Source: an uncultured Lentibacter sp.
Lineage (GTDB): Bacteria > Pseudomonadota > Alphaproteobacteria > Rhodobacterales > Rhodobacteraceae
Reading direction: 5' to 3'
Assembly (NCBI GenBank): GCA_947497495.1
Contig: CANMGT010000007.1
Location: forward strand, 1 to 64,000
DNA length: 64,000 nucleotides
Under the pieces are notes generated by a model that worked only from the letters and a program-made list of their open reading frames with translations, was not told the DNA's origin and searched no databases. Below are positions 30,517 through 40,480 of this stretch, one piece after another. The position numbers were made by a program, and so were the translations under genes. Numbering within the stretch: position 1 is the first letter of the stretch; the number at the start of each line of letters is the position of its first letter.

Positions 30517-31218
30517 TTAGTCTGACGCAGCCTCGTCGTCGCCACTTGCAGCGGCCTGCGTATTCGGTGCGTTCAACTCGCCGCCCAGGGACACTATCAG
30601 CTGCGAAGCGCGCCTGCGCAATCCTACAGTGCTTTCCTCGTCCGAGACAATGGCCTGTAGCGTCTGTAGCGCCGCATCGGTTGCACCCTCTTCGATATCA
30701 ATCAGCGCAAGCTGTTCTTCCGCCAGAAGTCGCAACTGCGCATTCTTGCCGATCAGCGTTTGATAGCCTGCCCGGCGCTCTTCAGCAGGCAGAACACCCG
30801 CCTGCAGGCCCAGCAGCTTGAACGTGGCAACCTGACGGTAAGCCATGGGCGTGGCTGAGCTGTCCGCAAGAGCCTGAAGTGTGGCGCGCGCGCCCTCAGC
30901 GTCTCCGGCAGCAAACTGCTCACGCGCATTGAGTAAGCCCACAATAGCGGCTGCACCCGCATTTTCAGGCGCAAGTGCCGCCAATGCAGCCTGACGCATT
31001 TGCGGGTCGTCATCTTCGAGTGCTGCGATGATACTGTCGCCCATTGCCTGCGCGGCCGCCGTTTCGCTGGCCTTGCGGTATTCGTTATATGCCGCACCGC
31101 CGACAATAAGCACCACCAGCGCAATCGCGATCCAACCGTAGCGCTTCATCAGCGCAAACAAGCGGTCTCGGCGAACTTCTTCGCTGACTTCGTCAATAAA
31201 ACTATCCGTGTCGCTCAC
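30517..31218 (-). CDS. TPR-containing membrane protein (YfgM-like)
   Basis: Cytoplasmic N-term, one TM (GWIAIALVVLIVGGAAYNEY), TPR-like remainder; upstream of bamB-der. Confidence 0.8.
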   Translation of the reverse strand: MSDTDSFIDEVSEEVRRDRLFALMKRYGWIAIALVVLIVGGAAYNEYRKASETAAAQAMGDSIIAALEDDDPQMRQAALAALAPENAGAAAIVGLLNAREQFAAGDAEGARATLQALADSSATPMAYRQVATFKLLGLQAGVLPAEERRAGYQTLIGKNAQLRLLAEEQLALIDIEEGATDAALQTLQAIVSDEESTVGLRRRASQLIVSLGGELNAPNTQAAASGDDEAASD

Positions 31219-31343
31219 GTGTCGCCCCCATCATTTCCCCCCTCTTACCCCGAAGCAAAGCCCCTGCCAAGGGCTGCTCACATGCTTCACGGTCATGGCC
31301 CTGTTTAAACGCCCCAGAGCAAGGAAACCAAGGCAAAACGCAG

Positions 31344-31366
31344 CTAAACTGAACTAGACAGTTTAG
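31344..31366. promoter_or_regulatory. 23-bp palindrome, candidate TetR-type operator
   Basis: CTAAACTG-AACTAGA-CAGTTTAG, perfect 8-bp arms, ~93 bp upstream of the RND adaptor; overlaps a possible -35 (TAGACA) with TATTGC 17 bp downstream. Confidence 0.6.
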
Positions 31367-31458
31367 AAAAACTGATCTATTGCTCAAAAGGCCTCGTAAA
31401 TCAGCGAAACAAGACTAAATTTAAGCCTCTAGAGCCGCGCGAACACAAGAGACCAGAT

Positions 31459-32736
31459 ATGCGAATTATCCCGATTTTAACAGCTCTCCTTGTGACGGCT
31501 TTTTTGTTCTTTCTGGTGGTAAAACGCGAAAGTTTGCTCGGGTTTGCAGGCGTGGACACCGCCCAAACAGACACTACTCAACAGGATGAGGCAGAGCCAG
31601 AAGGCGCCGCAAAGCCCCAACGCGCTGTCGGCGTGATCGCGGTGCACTCCCAAGCGCGCGAAATCGACAGCGCCGTGCTGCTGCGCGGGCAGACAGAAGC
31701 CGCCCGTCAAGTTGATGTGCGCGCCGAAACCAGCGGTCAGGTTGTTTCAGAGCCGCTGCGCAAAGGAGCCTTCGTTGAAAAGGGCCAGATCCTCTGCACC
31801 CTTGATCCGGGCACGCGCGCCTCAAGCCTCGCCGAAGCCGAGGCCCGCCTTGCGGAAGCGCGCGCCCGGATACCCGAAACCGAAGCCCAGATACCACGCG
31901 CCGAGGCCCAGCTTGAGCAAGCGCGCGCGCAGCTTGAAGAGGCCCAGATCAACGACAACGCTGCACGCAAACTCTCACGAGGCGGATATGCCTCTGACAC
32001 GCGCGTCGCCCAGACAGCGGCCTCCGTGCGAACAAGTGAAGCTGCGATCAAATCTGCCGAGGCAGGTGTCAAAACAGCCGCGTCAGGCATGCTGACGGTC
32101 GACGCCTCTATCCAGGCAGCAGAAGCAGGCGTTGCCGCCGCGCAAAAAGAGATCAGCCGCCTGACACTGCGCGCGCCGTTCGAGGGCATCCTCGAAAGCG
32201 ACACAGCTGAACTGGGCGCGCTGCTACAGCCCGGGGCCTCTTGCGCCACGGTAATCCAGCTTGACCCGATCAAGCTTGTCGGCTTTGTGCCCGAGACACA
32301 GGTCTCGCGCGTCAAAGTCGGCGCGCTTTCGGGCGCCAAACTCACGACAGGCCAGACGCTGACAGGCAAAGTCAGCTTCCTTGGCCGCTCCGCTGATCCG
32401 CTCACCCGCACCTTCCGCGTCGAGATCGAAGTGCCAAACCCCAACCTGATGATCCGGGATGGCCAAACCACCGAAATCATCATCGGGGCAGAAGGCAGCA
32501 AAGCCCATCTTGTCGCGCAATCCGCCCTGACGCTCAACAACGAGGGGCTTTTGGGCGTGCGCGTGGTCGATGCGCAGAGCCTCGCCCGCTTCATGCCCGT
32601 CACCCTGCTGCGCGACAGCGTCGAAGGCGTCTGGATCGCGGGGCTGCCCGAGCAAGTTGATATCATCATCATCGGTCAGGAGTATGTCGTTGATGGCGTC
32701 CCTGTCGCCGCAAGCTTCGAGGATCCTGCCCAATGA
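31459..32736 (+). CDS. efflux RND transporter periplasmic adaptor subunit
   Basis: N-terminal TM, LRGQTEAARQVDVRAETSGQV lipoyl half, long Ala/Glu coiled coil, ISRLTLRAPFEGIL. Confidence 0.93.
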   Translation: MRIIPILTALLVTAFLFFLVVKRESLLGFAGVDTAQTDTTQQDEAEPEGAAKPQRAVGVIAVHSQAREIDSAVLLRGQTEAARQVDVRAETSGQVVSEPLRKGAFVEKGQILCTLDPGTRASSLAEAEARLAEARARIPETEAQIPRAEAQLEQARAQLEEAQINDNAARKLSRGGYASDTRVAQTAASVRTSEAAIKSAEAGVKTAASGMLTVDASIQAAEAGVAAAQKEISRLTLRAPFEGILESDTAELGALLQPGASCATVIQLDPIKLVGFVPETQVSRVKVGALSGAKLTTGQTLTGKVSFLGRSADPLTRTFRVEIEVPNPNLMIRDGQTTEIIIGAEGSKAHLVAQSALTLNNEGLLGVRVVDAQSLARFMPVTLLRDSVEGVWIAGLPEQVDIIIIGQEYVVDGVPVAASFEDPAQ

Positions 32737-35700
32737 CCGGCCTCGTCGATTGGGCCGCTGAACGCGCACGGATGATCATGGCCTTTATCGCCCTCTCGCT
32801 TTTGGTGGGGGGCTTTGCCTATGCCAACCTGCCCAAAGAAGGCGAGCCTGATATCCAGATCCCCGGTCTGTTTATCTCGGTGCCTTTCCCCGGCATTTCC
32901 GCCTCTGACAGCGAGACATTGCTGGTCAAGGTGATGGAAACCGAAATGGCCGACCTTGACGGCCTTAAGAAAATGTCGGCCACAGCGGCCGAAAACTACG
33001 CTGGTATTTTCCTTGAGTTCGAGTTCGGCTGGGACAAATCAGCGATCATGGCCGACGTGCGCAGTGCGATGAACTCGGCAGAGGCCAACTTCCCCGCAGG
33101 GGCCGAGAAGTACACCATCAACGAGATCAACTTCTCTGAGTTTCCGGTTCTGATCATCAATCTCACCGGCGACGTGCCAGAGCGCACCATGAGCCGCGTC
33201 GCGCAAGACTTACAAGACAAGATCGAAAGCCTCGATGCCGTGCTGGAAGCGGGCATTGCAGGCAACCGCGACGAGATGCTGGAAGTGATCATCGACCCGC
33301 TCAAGCTTGAGGCCTACAACGTCACCGCAGGTGAGTTGATCAGTGTTGTGCAAAACAACAACCAGCTCATCGCAGCGGGTGAAGTCGAAACCTCTACAGG
33401 CGCTTTTTCGGTCAAGATCCCGTCAAGCTTTGATGAGCCGCAAGACGTTTACAGCCTGCCAGTCAAGGTGAATGGCAATCGTGTCGTCACGCTGGGCGAC
33501 CTTGCCGAAATCCGCCTCACCTTTCAGGACAGGAAAGGCACCGCGCGCTTTAACGGCGACACAACCGTGGCGCTGCAAGTGGTCAAGCGCAAGGGCTTCA
33601 ACCTTCTGGACATGGACAAGGAAGTGAAGGCCGTCGTCAAACAGGCCGCCGCCGATTGGCCGCCCGAGCTGCAATCAGCCGTCTACCTTGGCACATCCAA
33701 CGAACAGGCCCGCATCGTGGGTTCGATGATTTCACAGCTCGAAGGCTCGGTTCTCACCGCCATCGCGCTGGTGATGATCGTTATCCTCGCTTCCCTCGGC
33801 GTGCGCCCCGCGCTCTTGGTGGGCTTTGCGATCCCGACATCCTTCCTGCTCTGCTTTGCATTGCTCGCGCTAATGGGGATCACGATTTCCAACATCGTCA
33901 TGTTCGGCCTGATCCTCGCGGTGGGCATGTTGGTTGACGGGGCGATTGTTGTGGTTGAATACGCCGACAAGCGCATATCGGAAGGCACAGGCCCGATGCA
34001 CGCCTATGTCGAGGCGGCAAAGCGCATGTTCTGGCCTGTGGTCAGCTCGACAGCGACAACGCTCTGCGCATTCTTGCCAATGCTGTTCTGGCCCGGTGTG
34101 CCAGGGCAATTCATGGGCATGTTGCCTGTCACGCTGATTTTTGTTCTGTCGGCCTCCCTCGTCGTGGCGCTGGTTTACCTGCCCGTTCTGGGCGGCGTTA
34201 CGGGCCGCATGAGCCGCCTGTTTGGCAACACATCCGACGCCCTGCGCGCCGCAACGCCCTGGTGGCTTCGCGCACTGCTGGTGATTCCGTCGCTCTACCT
34301 TGTCTTCCTCGGCGCGATGCAGACTCTCAACCCGAGCTACCTGTTTGAAGCAAACCCGGAAGCCTCGGCCTTGGCCAAACTCTTCCCGGGCGCAACGTTG
34401 TTTTTGCTCGGAGCCTTCGCCTCATCCGTCACCATGGGCGCTGCGCAAATTGAATTCAAACGCAAGCCCGTCAGCGCAGGCCGTAAGCGTACCCTGTTTG
34501 GCCGTGTGATCCGGTTTATCGTTGGCAATCCGATCATGCCGATCGTCTCTGGCGTTGCCGTTATTTTCTTTGTGATGAGCGTGTTCAGTTACTATGGCGC
34601 CAACAACAAAGGCACCGAGTTTTTCGTTGAGAGCGAGCCGGAAATGGCCATCGTCTATGTCCGCGCACGCGGCAACCTGTCGATGGAACAAAAAGACGCG
34701 CTGGTGATGCGCGCCGAACAGATCGTACTCGCGCACCCCGGTGTGGCCAATGCGTTCTCCTTTGCGGGTGAAGGCGGGCTGAACAGCAACACAGGCGGCG
34801 CACAGGCCCCGAAAGACACCATCGGCCAAGTCCAGTTCGAGACGATCCCTTGGGACGACCGTGCAGACAGGCCCGAGCTGGACGGCGATCTGGTGCTTGA
34901 AGAGTTGACCGCCGAGCTGGAGAAACTCCCCGGCATCCAGATCGAGATCCTCGCAGCGTCGCGCGGGCCGGCCTCGGCCAAACCCGTGCACCTGCGCCTC
35001 AAGGGCGACGACTGGGACAGCTTGCTTGAAGCCACAAAGTTGGCCCGTGCACGGTTTGACGAAACCGCAGGCTTGCAGCTGCAAGAAGACACCCGCCCCC
35101 TGCCCGGCATCGACTGGCAGCTTAATGTCGATGTCGAGGAAGCGGGCCGCTACGGCGCGGACGTGGCGACAGTCGGCGGCATGATCCAGTTGGTGACACG
35201 CGGCATCCTGCTCGACACGATGCGCGTTGACAGCTCTGATGAAGAGATCGAAATTCGTGTGCGCCTGCCCGAGGAAGACCGCGTTCTGTCAACGCTCGAC
35301 AGCCTCAAGCTGCGCACCAAGGAAGGGCTCATCCCGCTGAGTAACTTTCTGACACGCCAGCCTGTTGCCAAGCTTGCCGAGATCAACCGCGAAGGCCAGA
35401 CGCGCTACTTTGACGTCAAAGCCGGCGTGGCGAAAGACATTGTCACTTTCACTGCCTACCCGCTTGATGACGACGGCGAAAAAATTGTCGATGAAGGCAT
35501 TCTGCTCGGCTCGGGCGACAAGCTGACCGAGGGAAAAATCGCCGCAGGCGCGCCTGCCAACCTGCGTATCAGCATCGCGCCTAAAGGCTTGTTTGCCTTT
35601 CTGAAGTCTCCTGTTGAAAGCGCTTACAACCTGCCTGATTTAACCTCCGCCGAGAGCCTCGCGAAAGTGAAAGCTTCGGTCGAAGCAGGCACCATGCTGA

Positions 35701-36611
35701 TCGAAGGCACGCCGCTGACGGCCGCCGAACGCATAGAAACGCTCACGCAATGGCTGAGCAAAAATCCCCTCCCTGCAGGTGTCACTTGGGAGTGGACGGG
35801 CGATCAGGAAGACGAAGCCGAAAGCGCGGCGTTCCTGCAAAACGCTTTTGCGGGTGCGCTTGGGCTGATGTTCATCATCCTGCTGGCGCAGTTCAACAGC
35901 TTCTACAACTCGGCCCTCGTGCTGCTGGCGGTTGTGCTGTCAACAGCTGGCGTGTTGATCGGCATGTTGGTGATGGATCAGACGTTCTCAATCATCATGA
36001 CAGGCACGGGCATCGTGGCGCTGGCAGGGATCGTTGTGAACAATAATATCGTTCTGATCGACACCTATCAGGAATACTCTGCCTATATGCCCCGCGTCGA
36101 GGCCATCGTGCGTACGGCGGAAGACAGGATCAGGCCTGTATTGCTGACCACAATCACGACAATGGCAGGCCTTGCTCCGATGATGTTCGGCCTCTCGCTT
36201 GACTTTATCGGCGGTGGCTACACGATTGATAGCCCGACAGCGCTGTGGTGGAAGCAACTGGCGACTGCCGTTGTCTTCGGCCTCGGGATCGCGACGGTTT
36301 TGACGCTGGTGTTCACCCCGTCGATGCTGGCGCTGCGCATCTGGGTGTCGACCTACTTGGGCTGGGCCGCGCGGGCACTGGCCGCCCTTTCGCTTGGTTC
36401 GGCCAGCCGAGTTGCCAAAGACATGGCGCTGCAAAGCGCGGCCCGTCGAGTACAAGCGCCGGAGCTGATCTGGGGCGATGACATGGATGTCGCCGAAAAT
36501 CAGGACGACCTTGACGACGCGCCCGATGCAGACGCCGTGAAAGCCGTGTTAACACGCGCTGGCAAGCTGCCAGATGGCGACGATGATGACAAAGTCAAAG
36601 CAGCCGAGTAG
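32733..36611 (+). CDS. efflux RND transporter permease subunit (1292 aa)
   Basis: AANLPKEGEPDIQIPG-type start, GMLVDGAIVVVEY, LAGIVVNNNIVLIDTYQE; ATGA overlap with adaptor. Confidence 0.95.
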   Translation: MTGLVDWAAERARMIMAFIALSLLVGGFAYANLPKEGEPDIQIPGLFISVPFPGISASDSETLLVKVMETEMADLDGLKKMSATAAENYAGIFLEFEFGWDKSAIMADVRSAMNSAEANFPAGAEKYTINEINFSEFPVLIINLTGDVPERTMSRVAQDLQDKIESLDAVLEAGIAGNRDEMLEVIIDPLKLEAYNVTAGELISVVQNNNQLIAAGEVETSTGAFSVKIPSSFDEPQDVYSLPVKVNGNRVVTLGDLAEIRLTFQDRKGTARFNGDTTVALQVVKRKGFNLLDMDKEVKAVVKQAAADWPPELQSAVYLGTSNEQARIVGSMISQLEGSVLTAIALVMIVILASLGVRPALLVGFAIPTSFLLCFALLALMGITISNIVMFGLILAVGMLVDGAIVVVEYADKRISEGTGPMHAYVEAAKRMFWPVVSSTATTLCAFLPMLFWPGVPGQFMGMLPVTLIFVLSASLVVALVYLPVLGGVTGRMSRLFGNTSDALRAATPWWLRALLVIPSLYLVFLGAMQTLNPSYLFEANPEASALAKLFPGATLFLLGAFASSVTMGAAQIEFKRKPVSAGRKRTLFGRVIRFIVGNPIMPIVSGVAVIFFVMSVFSYYGANNKGTEFFVESEPEMAIVYVRARGNLSMEQKDALVMRAEQIVLAHPGVANAFSFAGEGGLNSNTGGAQAPKDTIGQVQFETIPWDDRADRPELDGDLVLEELTAELEKLPGIQIEILAASRGPASAKPVHLRLKGDDWDSLLEATKLARARFDETAGLQLQEDTRPLPGIDWQLNVDVEEAGRYGADVATVGGMIQLVTRGILLDTMRVDSSDEEIEIRVRLPEEDRVLSTLDSLKLRTKEGLIPLSNFLTRQPVAKLAEINREGQTRYFDVKAGVAKDIVTFTAYPLDDDGEKIVDEGILLGSGDKLTEGKIAAGAPANLRISIAPKGLFAFLKSPVESAYNLPDLTSAESLAKVKASVEAGTMLIEGTPLTAAERIETLTQWLSKNPLPAGVTWEWTGDQEDEAESAAFLQNAFAGALGLMFIILLAQFNSFYNSALVLLAVVLSTAGVLIGMLVMDQTFSIIMTGTGIVALAGIVVNNNIVLIDTYQEYSAYMPRVEAIVRTAEDRIRPVLLTTITTMAGLAPMMFGLSLDFIGGGYTIDSPTALWWKQLATAVVFGLGIATVLTLVFTPSMLALRIWVSTYLGWAARALAALSLGSASRVAKDMALQSAARRVQAPELIWGDDMDVAENQDDLDDAPDADAVKAVLTRAGKLPDGDDDDKVKAAE

Positions 36612-36715
36612 CCACGCCTGAAGGCGTGTCGCCCCTGCGGGGAGCGGGGTTGGGGGCTTTGCCCCCTCTTGGCCTTAAGGCCAATTCACCCCCAGGATAT
36701 TTGTGCAAGAAGAAA
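36612..36715 (+). repeat. intergenic palindrome cluster plus GGATATTTnnnnCAAGAAGAAA motif (copy 1)
   Basis: CACGCCT-ga-AGGCGTG, GGGGGC-ttt-GCCCCC, TTGGCCTTAAGGCCAA, then CCCCCAGGATATTTGTGCAAGAAGAAA. Confidence 0.7.
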
Positions 36716-36719
36716 TCGC

Positions 36720-38543
36720 CTAGGCCGCGTCTTGCTCGTTGGCTTGGCGCGCCCAGAGGTTGGCGTAGCGGCCTTTGCGTTTGAGAAGCGCCGCATGTTT
36801 GCCCGTCTCAACGATCTCGCCATCTTCCAGAACGACGATCCTGTCAGCGTCGGCGATTGTGGAAAGCCGGTGCGCAATTGTCAGCACCGTGCGGCCTTCA
36901 CCAGCTGCTTTGAGCGCGGTCTGGATGTCTTGCTCCGTTTCCGTGTCGAGCGCCGAAGTGGCCTCGTCGAGCAACAGAATGGGCGGGTCTTTCAGCAAGG
37001 TGCGGGCGATGCCGACACGCTGCTTTTCTCCGCCCGAGAGCTTGAGGCCACGCTCGCCAACGGCAGTGTCATAGCCCTCTGGCAAGCTTTCAATGAACTC
37101 GTGAATCTGTGCAGCTTTGGCAGCGGCGATGATGTCAGCCTCTGTCGCGCCATCGCGACCATAGGCGATATTGTAGCGGATGGTATCGTTGAACAGCACC
37201 GTGTCTTGGGGCACCACGCCGATGACATCGTGCAGGCTCTCTTGAGTAATGTCGCGCACGTCTTGTCCGTCGATCAGAAGCGCACCGCTTTGCACGTCGT
37301 AAAAGCGAAACAGCAGCCGCCCGATGGTTGACTTGCCCGACCCTGACGAGCCGACAATTGCGACGGTTTCACCCGCACCGATGTCAAGGCTGACACCTTT
37401 GAGGATCGGGCGCGCCGCGTCGTATCCGAAGTGAACATTGTCTAGTGTCACAGCCCCGCCTTGAACAGCAATGTCAGGCGCATTCGGCTTGTCTTTTACC
37501 TCGGAAGGTTGGCGCAAAAGCGAGAACATTTGCCCCATGTCCACAAGACTCTGACGGATTTCGCGGTAAACAGAGCCGAGGAAATTGAGCGGCATTGTGA
37601 TCTGGATCATGTAGGCATTGACCATCACGAAGTCCCCGACTGTCAGCCTGCCGGCCTCAACGCCCTGCGCGGCCATCACCATGACAATGACGAGACCTGC
37701 GGTGATCAGCAATGCTTGGCCGAAATTGAGAAAAGAGAGCGAGTAAGCGGTCTTCAAGGCAGCGGCTTGGTAACCCGCCATGGCGGCGTCATAACGGCTG
37801 GCTTCGCGACGTTCGGCGCCGAAATACTTTACCGTCTCGAAGTTGAGCAGTGAGTCGATCGCCTTTTGGTTGGCGTCTGTGTCCTGGTCGTTCATCTCGC
37901 GACGCAGTTTCACGCGCCACTCCGTCACCTTGAAGGTGAACCAGACGTAGATCGCGATGGTGACGGTGACGACGGCGAGATACCAGAAATCGAACAGGTA
38001 AAACAGAATGCCCGCGATAAGGGCCAGCTCCAGAATGAGCGGCCCGATCGAGAACAGCATGAACCGCAGCAGAAACTCGACGCCTTTGACACCGCGCTCG
38101 ATGATCCGGCTGAGCCCGCCGGTTTTGCGCGTGATATGATAGCGCATGGAAAGCTTGTGAATGTGCTGGAACGTTTCAAGTGCAAGGGCGCGCAAGGCGC
38201 GCTGTCCGACGGCCGCAAATATGGCATCGCGAAGCTGCTGAAAACCGTTGCTCATAAGGCGTGCCATGCCATAGGCCACCGTAAGGCCAACAGCTCCGAG
38301 CACAAGCTGGCTGGTGCCGTCAGCGGCCAAGGCATCAACGGCGCGCTTGTAGAGCATGGGGGTGTAAACCGCGATGATCTTGGAGAGTAACAACGCCAGC
38401 ATCGCAAAAACGACGCGGCGTTTGACCCATGGCACATCATCGGGCCAGAGATAAGGGAGAACTCTGCGGATTGTTTGCCAGCCTGAAGCACGTTCTGCCT
38501 GTGCTTCTGCCGTGTCGTCCGTGTTACTGCCAAAGTTGCGCAT
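36720..38543 (-). CDS. ABC transporter permease/ATP-binding protein, Atm1-type half exporter
   Basis: 607 aa; TM domain plus NBD GSSGSGKSTIGRLLFRFYD...LSGGEKQRVGIARTLLKDPPILLLDEATSALDTETE. Confidence 0.92.
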   Translation of the reverse strand: MRNFGSNTDDTAEAQAERASGWQTIRRVLPYLWPDDVPWVKRRVVFAMLALLLSKIIAVYTPMLYKRAVDALAADGTSQLVLGAVGLTVAYGMARLMSNGFQQLRDAIFAAVGQRALRALALETFQHIHKLSMRYHITRKTGGLSRIIERGVKGVEFLLRFMLFSIGPLILELALIAGILFYLFDFWYLAVVTVTIAIYVWFTFKVTEWRVKLRREMNDQDTDANQKAIDSLLNFETVKYFGAERREASRYDAAMAGYQAAALKTAYSLSFLNFGQALLITAGLVIVMVMAAQGVEAGRLTVGDFVMVNAYMIQITMPLNFLGSVYREIRQSLVDMGQMFSLLRQPSEVKDKPNAPDIAVQGGAVTLDNVHFGYDAARPILKGVSLDIGAGETVAIVGSSGSGKSTIGRLLFRFYDVQSGALLIDGQDVRDITQESLHDVIGVVPQDTVLFNDTIRYNIAYGRDGATEADIIAAAKAAQIHEFIESLPEGYDTAVGERGLKLSGGEKQRVGIARTLLKDPPILLLDEATSALDTETEQDIQTALKAAGEGRTVLTIAHRLSTIADADRIVVLEDGEIVETGKHAALLKRKGRYANLWARQANEQDAA

Positions 38544-38662
38544 ACTGTCCCCGAAGTGCCCTAATTGCCTAAGCTAAGACAGGTAAGCCTCTTTGGGCCC
38601 AGATGCCAGAGGCGCGCTTGATAAGAAGTAAGGATTTGCGCCTTGGCTTCGCCAAGTCGCCC

Positions 38663-38706
38663 GGTGGGTGGCGCTTTTGCAGCTTACTGCAAAAGCGCCA
38701 CCCACC
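38663..38706. terminator. perfect 20-bp inverted repeat with CTTA loop
   Basis: GGTGGGTGGCGCTTTTGCAG-CTTA-CTGCAAAAGCGCCACCCACC, 17 bp past the LysM gene stop on the minus strand; no clear T tract. Confidence 0.55.
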
Positions 38707-38723
38707 AGCCAAAAACCGGAACC

Positions 38724-39818
38724 TTAGCCCGGTATGTCAAACACCTGCCCCGGGTAGATCAGATCGGGATTGCGGATCTGATCCTTGTTGGCCTCATAGA
38801 GTTGCACATACATAAGACCGTTGCCAAAACGCTCGGCAGCGATCGCCCACAGCGTCGTTCCGGGTTGAACTGTGACAGCACTGACCTTGGCCTCTTGCAC
38901 CTTGCCCGCAGGCTCTCGCTTGAAGGGCGTTTCAACACGGCTGGTGACGGCTCCGCTCGCATCAACCTTATCAACACGCAAGGTGTAAATGCCGCTGTCG
39001 ACGTCAGGCAGCTCGGTGCGCCACTGGCCAGACTGCGCCACCGGCTGTGTCGTCACCGGCTTGTTATCGAGGTAGATCCGCACAAAGCCTTCGCTCGGTG
39101 CACGACCTGCAAGTTGCACGTCTCCGACATCAGAATAGCTGATCGCATCCAGCGCGACCTCGCTCATAACTTGAGGCGAGGCACTTTGGACAACTTCAAC
39201 ACCTGCTTTAGATATCTCGACGACGGCTTGCTGCTTTTGCGGCTCCACAGTGTCGGAGCTGGCCACTGCATTGCTTGCAACAACAGCGTCCGGTGCGGCA
39301 GCCTCAGCCGCCCGCAAAGGCGCCACGAGAAACTCGCTCTGCCCCGTCTCGCCACTGTCAGTCATCCGCAGGCTCAAAACGCGCGCAGTCTCGCTGGCAG
39401 GCAAATCACCCAAATGCACAAAGCTGCCATCCGCTCCGGCCAACAGCGTCGCCAAGACGTCGCCATCCAGCAACAACTCGACAGCCTGCCCAGCTGGAGC
39501 TTCACCCGCGATGGTCAAGCGGCCATCAGGATCAACGCGGACAATGTCGAACGCAGGCGCACTCAAAGAGGCCTCCTGAGACGATACGGCAGGGGCAACA
39601 GCGCCGCCTTCTTGAACCGGCATTGCGGCAGACTGCTGATCCGTCTGCACTGACTCCGTTTCCGGCGCTCCGCTCATAGGCGCTTCTGCCTGCGGCACCT
39701 CAGGCGTGCCGATCAGCACATCCTTGAAGTAGACTCCAACACCACCTGCCACCAAAACAGCAGCTGCCCCCAAAGACACGGCTGTGTTTGTGCCCAATAA
39801 ACTTGCGAGTTTGCTCAT
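38724..39818 (-). CDS. LysM peptidoglycan-binding domain protein
   Basis: C-terminal VTVQPGTTLWAIAAERFGNGLMYVQLYEANKDQIRNPDLIYPGQVFDIPG; N-terminal TM. Confidence 0.88.
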   Translation of the reverse strand: MSKLASLLGTNTAVSLGAAAVLVAGGVGVYFKDVLIGTPEVPQAEAPMSGAPETESVQTDQQSAAMPVQEGGAVAPAVSSQEASLSAPAFDIVRVDPDGRLTIAGEAPAGQAVELLLDGDVLATLLAGADGSFVHLGDLPASETARVLSLRMTDSGETGQSEFLVAPLRAAEAAAPDAVVASNAVASSDTVEPQKQQAVVEISKAGVEVVQSASPQVMSEVALDAISYSDVGDVQLAGRAPSEGFVRIYLDNKPVTTQPVAQSGQWRTELPDVDSGIYTLRVDKVDASGAVTSRVETPFKREPAGKVQEAKVSAVTVQPGTTLWAIAAERFGNGLMYVQLYEANKDQIRNPDLIYPGQVFDIPG

Positions 39819-39928
39819 CGACGTCCCCAATAGCGCCTACATACTTGATGCATGGTTGAGGGAGCATATCAACAAGGCTATGACAAATCAAAACATCATC
39901 TGACCCAGTTACTTTCGGAGCGCTCTCT

Positions 39929-40480
39929 ATGTCAAAACACTCTATCTGCGTTTACTGCGGCTCACGCCCCGGCAAGAGCCCGGCCTATATGCAAGCGGCC
40001 GAGGCCTTCGGGCAAGACATCGCCGCGCAAGGCTGGCGGCTCGTCTATGGCGCGGGGGACGTTGGCCTCATGGGGGCTGTGGCCCGCGCAGCGCAGGCGG
40101 CCGGAGCAGAAACTTTCGGCGTCATTCCCACGCACCTCATGGATATGGAAGTCGGCAAACGTGACCTGACAACATTTGTCGTCACCGAGAACATGCACGA
40201 GCGCAAGAAAGTCATGTATATGAACGCCGATGCTGTGGTCGTCTTGCCTGGGGGGGCCGGCTCGCTTGACGAGTTCTTTGAAGTGCTCACATGGGCGCAG
40301 CTTGGCCTGCACGCAAAGCCGATCGTTGTGCTCAATGTACTGGGCTACTGGGCGCCGTTGCTTGCCTTGGTCGAGCACGCGATTGCCGAAGGCTTTGCCG
40401 ATGCGAGCCTCAAAGAGCTGTTCACGGTGGTCAACACCACGGAGGCCGCCACGGCCTATCTACGCGAGGCCCTCTCCTGA
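39929..40480 (+). CDS. LOG family (TIGR00730) cytokinin riboside 5'-monophosphate phosphoribohydrolase-like protein
   Basis: ICVYCGSRPG...VYGAGDVGLMGAVA...VVLPGGAGSLDEFFEVLTWAQLG (PGGxGTxxE-like). Confidence 0.93.
   Translation: MSKHSICVYCGSRPGKSPAYMQAAEAFGQDIAAQGWRLVYGAGDVGLMGAVARAAQAAGAETFGVIPTHLMDMEVGKRDLTTFVVTENMHERKKVMYMNADAVVVLPGGAGSLDEFFEVLTWAQLGLHAKPIVVLNVLGYWAPLLALVEHAIAEGFADASLKELFTVVNTTEAATAYLREALS

Noticed and set aside
31737-32672. 311-aa ORF on - strand
   Set aside because: Shadow of the RND adaptor coiled-coil; Ser/Ala/Arg-rich.
34422-35084. 220-aa ORF on - strand
   Set aside because: Antisense inside the RND permease; no recognisable motifs.
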